Origin: Tissierella sp.
GTDB lineage: Bacteria; Bacillota; Clostridia; Tissierellales; Tissierellaceae
DNA length: 55,612 nt
Assembly (NCBI RefSeq): GCF_029266915.1
Contig: NZ_JARIEF010000109.1
Location: 1 to 55,612 of the forward strand
Reading direction: 5' to 3'
Below the pieces are notes generated by a model that was given only the letters and a program-made list of their open reading frames with translations, was not told the DNA's origin and ran no database searches. Positions 54,629 through 55,612 of this stretch are shown piece by piece. The stretch's first letter is position 1; every line of letters starts with the position of its first letter. The position numbers were made by a program, and so were the translations under genes.

Positions 54629-55264
54629 ATGAAGGGATTAATAATATCTAGTGGTGAAATAAAAGATTATAAATTGTTGAAACAAACATCATCAGAGAGT
54701 GATTATATAGTTTGTGCCGACGGAGGCGTAAATCATCTCTTAAAGGTAGGTATGGTTCCAGATATGGTGATAGGTGATTTGGACTCTATTGGAGAAGATG
54801 AACTTAGTATTATAAAAAAGAAAAATATAAAAATTAATGAATTTCCCCAGATGAAAGATGAAACTGATACAGAACTTTGTGTAGAGCATCTAATTCAGAA
54901 AGGAATTAGAGATATAACACTTATGGGAGTTACAGGAAGTAGAATGGACCATACTATTGCTAATATATATTTATTAAAGAAGATTTACATCAAAGGTGCA
55001 AAAGCTTCTGTAATCAATGAAAATAATAGGATATACTATTTAGAAGGAGAGCTTGATTTAAAGAGAAGAGATGGTTATTATATTTCAATAATACCCTTAA
55101 CTGAAAAAGGTGCTGTTGTAAGCCTAAGTGGATTCCTATATCCTCTAGAGAGTGAGTTAATAGAATTTTCGAGCACGAGAGGAATAAGCAATAAAATAAT
55201 TGATAATTTCGGAAGGATAAAGATTCATAAAGGTCAGGCTATTATCATAGAGTCCAGAGATTGA
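54629..55264 (+). CDS. thiN: Thiamine pyrophosphokinase
   Basis: Converts imported thiamine directly to thiamine diphosphate with ATP. The 211-residue protein shows VCADGGVNHLLKVGMVPDMVIGDLDSI, KDETDTELCVEHLIQKG and GVTGSRMDHTIANIYLL, the substrate and ATP sites. It follows thiT after 12 bases and so falls under the same riboswitch, closing a feedback loop on its own product. Confidence 0.96.
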   Translation: MKGLIISSGEIKDYKLLKQTSSESDYIVCADGGVNHLLKVGMVPDMVIGDLDSIGEDELSIIKKKNIKINEFPQMKDETDTELCVEHLIQKGIRDITLMGVTGSRMDHTIANIYLLKKIYIKGAKASVINENNRIYYLEGELDLKRRDGYYISIIPLTEKGAVVSLSGFLYPLESELIEFSSTRGISNKIIDNFGRIKIHKGQAIIIESRD

Positions 55265-55337
55265 AATTAAAATTTGTAAAGTATTTAATTTTAACTAAAA
55301 GATTTGGAATATTAGTTGCTATATAATAATCTATATA

Positions 55338-55369
55338 AAAAAAAGCTATCCAAAGGGATAGCTTTTTTT
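55338..55369. terminator. Bidirectional terminator between thiN and rpmB
   Basis: AAAAAAAGCTATC (55338-55350) pairs perfectly with GATAGCTTTTTTT (55357-55369). A/T runs on both sides let it serve thiN (+) and rpmB (-). Confidence 0.92.
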
Positions 55370-55376
55370 ATGTAAA

Positions 55377-55568
55377 TTATAGTGCTCTTTCTACGTAGCC
55401 TGATCTTAAACATCTTGTACATACGTTAATTTTTTTAACAGATCCATTTACAATGGCTCTTACTTTTCTAAGATTAGGGGACCAGCTTCTAAGATTCTTT
55501 TTATTTGAGAAGGTAACATTATGACCAAATGTTTTACCTTTTCCACATACATCACAACTTCTTGCCAT
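55377..55568 (-). CDS. rpmB: 50S ribosomal protein L28
   Basis: The 63-residue protein MARSCDVCGKGKTFGHNVTF, then NKKNLRSWSPNLRKVRAIVNG, matches L28. It keeps the zinc-binding CxxC at both ends (Cys5, Cys8, and CTRCL near the C-terminus), so this is the zinc-containing (C+) form. AGGAGGTG lies eight bases before the ATG on the - strand. Confidence 0.97.
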   Translation of the reverse strand: MARSCDVCGKGKTFGHNVTFSNKKNLRSWSPNLRKVRAIVNGSVKKINVCTRCLRSGYVERAL

Positions 55569-55612
55569 TTAAAAACACCTCCTTGACAGCTTAAACAAAA
55601 TCATATAATTTT

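Overview
The window is strongly AT-rich, single-copy housekeeping chromosome from a low-GC Gram-positive bacterium, most likely an anaerobic member of the Clostridia (a Tissierellales- or Peptostreptococcales-like lineage). This rests on gene content and order: CBS-domain inorganic pyrophosphatase, ruvC-ruvA-ruvB-queA-tgt-yajC-secD-secF-recJ-rel-dtd, DUF512 radical SAM-der-plsY-gpsA, yggS-sepF-ylmG-ylmH-divIVA, yicC-remA-gmk-rpoZ-coaBC-priA-def-fmt-rsmB-rlmN-prpC-prkC-rsgA-rpe-thiN-rpmB. A YlyA/YteA-type DksA protein and RemA hint at a spore-forming or biofilm-forming ancestry. Nearly all genes lie on the + strand; the exceptions are the thrE pair, rqcH and rpmB. I see no prophage, insertion sequence or CRISPR array.

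Layout. 1-1460: 5S rRNA (end of an rRNA operon) and ten tRNA genes (Asn, Leu, fMet, Glu, Val, Asp, Thr, Gly-GCC, Gly-TCC, Arg) ending at a strong terminator. 1677-5040: ppaC, a zinc-dependent phospholipase C-like gene and an unrecognised gene. 5200-12347: Holliday junction resolution (ruvCAB), queuosine tRNA modification (queA, tgt) and Sec translocon accessories (yajC, secD, secF). 12440-22040: recJ, (p)ppGpp synthesis, D-aminoacyl-tRNA deacylase, an MBL-fold hydrolase, hemZ, malic enzyme, aspS. 22173-25202: a RseC/MucC membrane protein with an in-frame UGA, a convergent two-gene threonine/serine exporter, glyA. 25280-29540: DUF512, der, plsY, gpsA. 29778-37078: an HlyD-like adaptor and the cell-division cluster, then ylyA, lspA, rluD-type synthase, pyrR. 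37223-39001 (-): rqcH. 39196-53875: a long run of nucleotide, coenzyme A, replication restart, N-formyl-Met and ribosome-maturation genes ending in the PP2C/PASTA kinase pair and rsgA-rpe. 53924-55264: a TPP riboswitch controlling thiT-thiN, a compact thiamine uptake and activation unit. 55377-55568 (-): rpmB.

Most notable observation: the gene at 22173-22598 reads as a full-length RseC family protein only if the UGA at 22245-22247 is decoded as selenocysteine. That UGA sits exactly at the first cysteine of the family's conserved cysteine cluster (U-x3-C-x2-C-x3-C), and a hairpin able to serve as a bacterial SECIS lies just downstream. I do not recall RseC being described as a selenoprotein. 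Secondary observations: three genes (PLC-like, yggS, hemZ) whose ribosome binding sites point to AUA, AUC and AUU start codons; a 41-42 bp tandem duplication that carries the 3' end of the initiator tRNA; a possible pseudoknot in the tRNA array; and the absence of hisS and ileS from places where I would expect them.
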